The notes beneath the pieces were generated by a model. The model worked only from the letters and a program-made list of their open reading frames with translations, made no database searches and was not told the DNA's origin. 5,230 nt of DNA, taken from contig DIAV01000366.1 in the NCBI GenBank assembly GCA_002415895.1, positions 1 through 5,230 of the forward strand. The letters run 5' to 3'. Numbering within the stretch: the first letter of the stretch is position 1; each line of letters starts with the position of its first letter. Positions 5,212 through 5,230 of this stretch are shown here, one piece after another. The DNA comes from Anaerolineales bacterium UBA5069. Lineage in GTDB: Bacteria; Chloroflexota; Anaerolineae; Caldilineales; Caldilineaceae. A program made the position numbers and the translations under genes.

Positions 5212-5230
5212 TTGGTTGATAGGTTGATTG
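5193..5230. repeat. C-free (TTGR)n-like tract overlapping the Nudix stop codon
   Basis: From 5193 to the window end (38 bases) there is no C on the + strand. From 5208 it reads as successive tetrads TTGA TTGG TTGA TAGG TTGA TTG. The Nudix TGA stop (5209-5211) is part of this tract, so the last codons of that gene are drawn from it. GTTGATTGGTTGA (5207-5219) is the exact reverse complement of 16-28 at the left end. The tract continues to the window edge, so its full length is not seen. Confidence 0.55.

Noticed and set aside
1..5230. CRISPR array, tRNA, rRNA, integrase or transposase
   Set aside because: No regularly spaced direct repeats, no tRNA-like cloverleaf or CCA ends that I can see, and no open frame with transposase or integrase motifs.

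Overview
This is a GC-rich, densely coded bacterial chromosomal stretch with six protein genes, no RNA genes, no CRISPR array and no recognisable transposase. The six genes are a pyridoxamine-phosphate-oxidase-like flavoprotein (149-604, +), a FmdB-type zinc-ribbon protein (682-1032, -), guanylate kinase gmk (1155-1856, +), a rhomboid intramembrane protease (1865-2776, +), 4-alpha-glucanotransferase malQ (2919-4529, +) and a Nudix hydrolase (4519-5211, +). No gene is visibly broken. The best guess for the host is a member of Chloroflexota (Anaerolineae/Caldilineae-like). That guess rests on the form of the guanylate kinase (P-loop ending GKD, IDVQGA motif, N-terminal extension), on the FmdB C-terminal domain, and on (TTGR)n-type intergenic tracts. 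It is recalled family resemblance, not a database result.

Layout: positions 1-148 are non-coding and begin with a G-poor CAACCAATCAACCA-type tract. The PNPOx-like gene follows and converges on the zinc-ribbon gene. Between their stop codons lies a perfect 21-bp inverted repeat with a 4-nt loop (632-677), probably a bidirectional terminator. The zinc-ribbon gene and gmk diverge from a 122-bp region holding a TATACT candidate -10 element. gmk and the rhomboid gene are 8 bp apart and look like one transcription unit. After a 142-bp gap, malQ and the Nudix gene overlap by 11 bp and are probably translationally coupled. The Nudix stop codon falls inside a TTGATTGGTTGA tract that is the reverse complement of the tract at the window's left end.

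The genes are mostly household functions: GMP/GDP phosphorylation, membrane proteolysis, maltodextrin/glycogen disproportionation and clean-up of a nucleoside-diphosphate derivative. The malQ-Nudix overlap suggests a link between alpha-glucan metabolism and a nucleotide-sugar-type substrate, but the sequence does not show the substrate. I see no clearly new multi-gene system. The parts worth a second look are the inverted boundary tracts, the long palindrome, the atypical P-loop and LID region of the guanylate kinase, and the low-complexity tail of MalQ that lies over the start of the Nudix gene.
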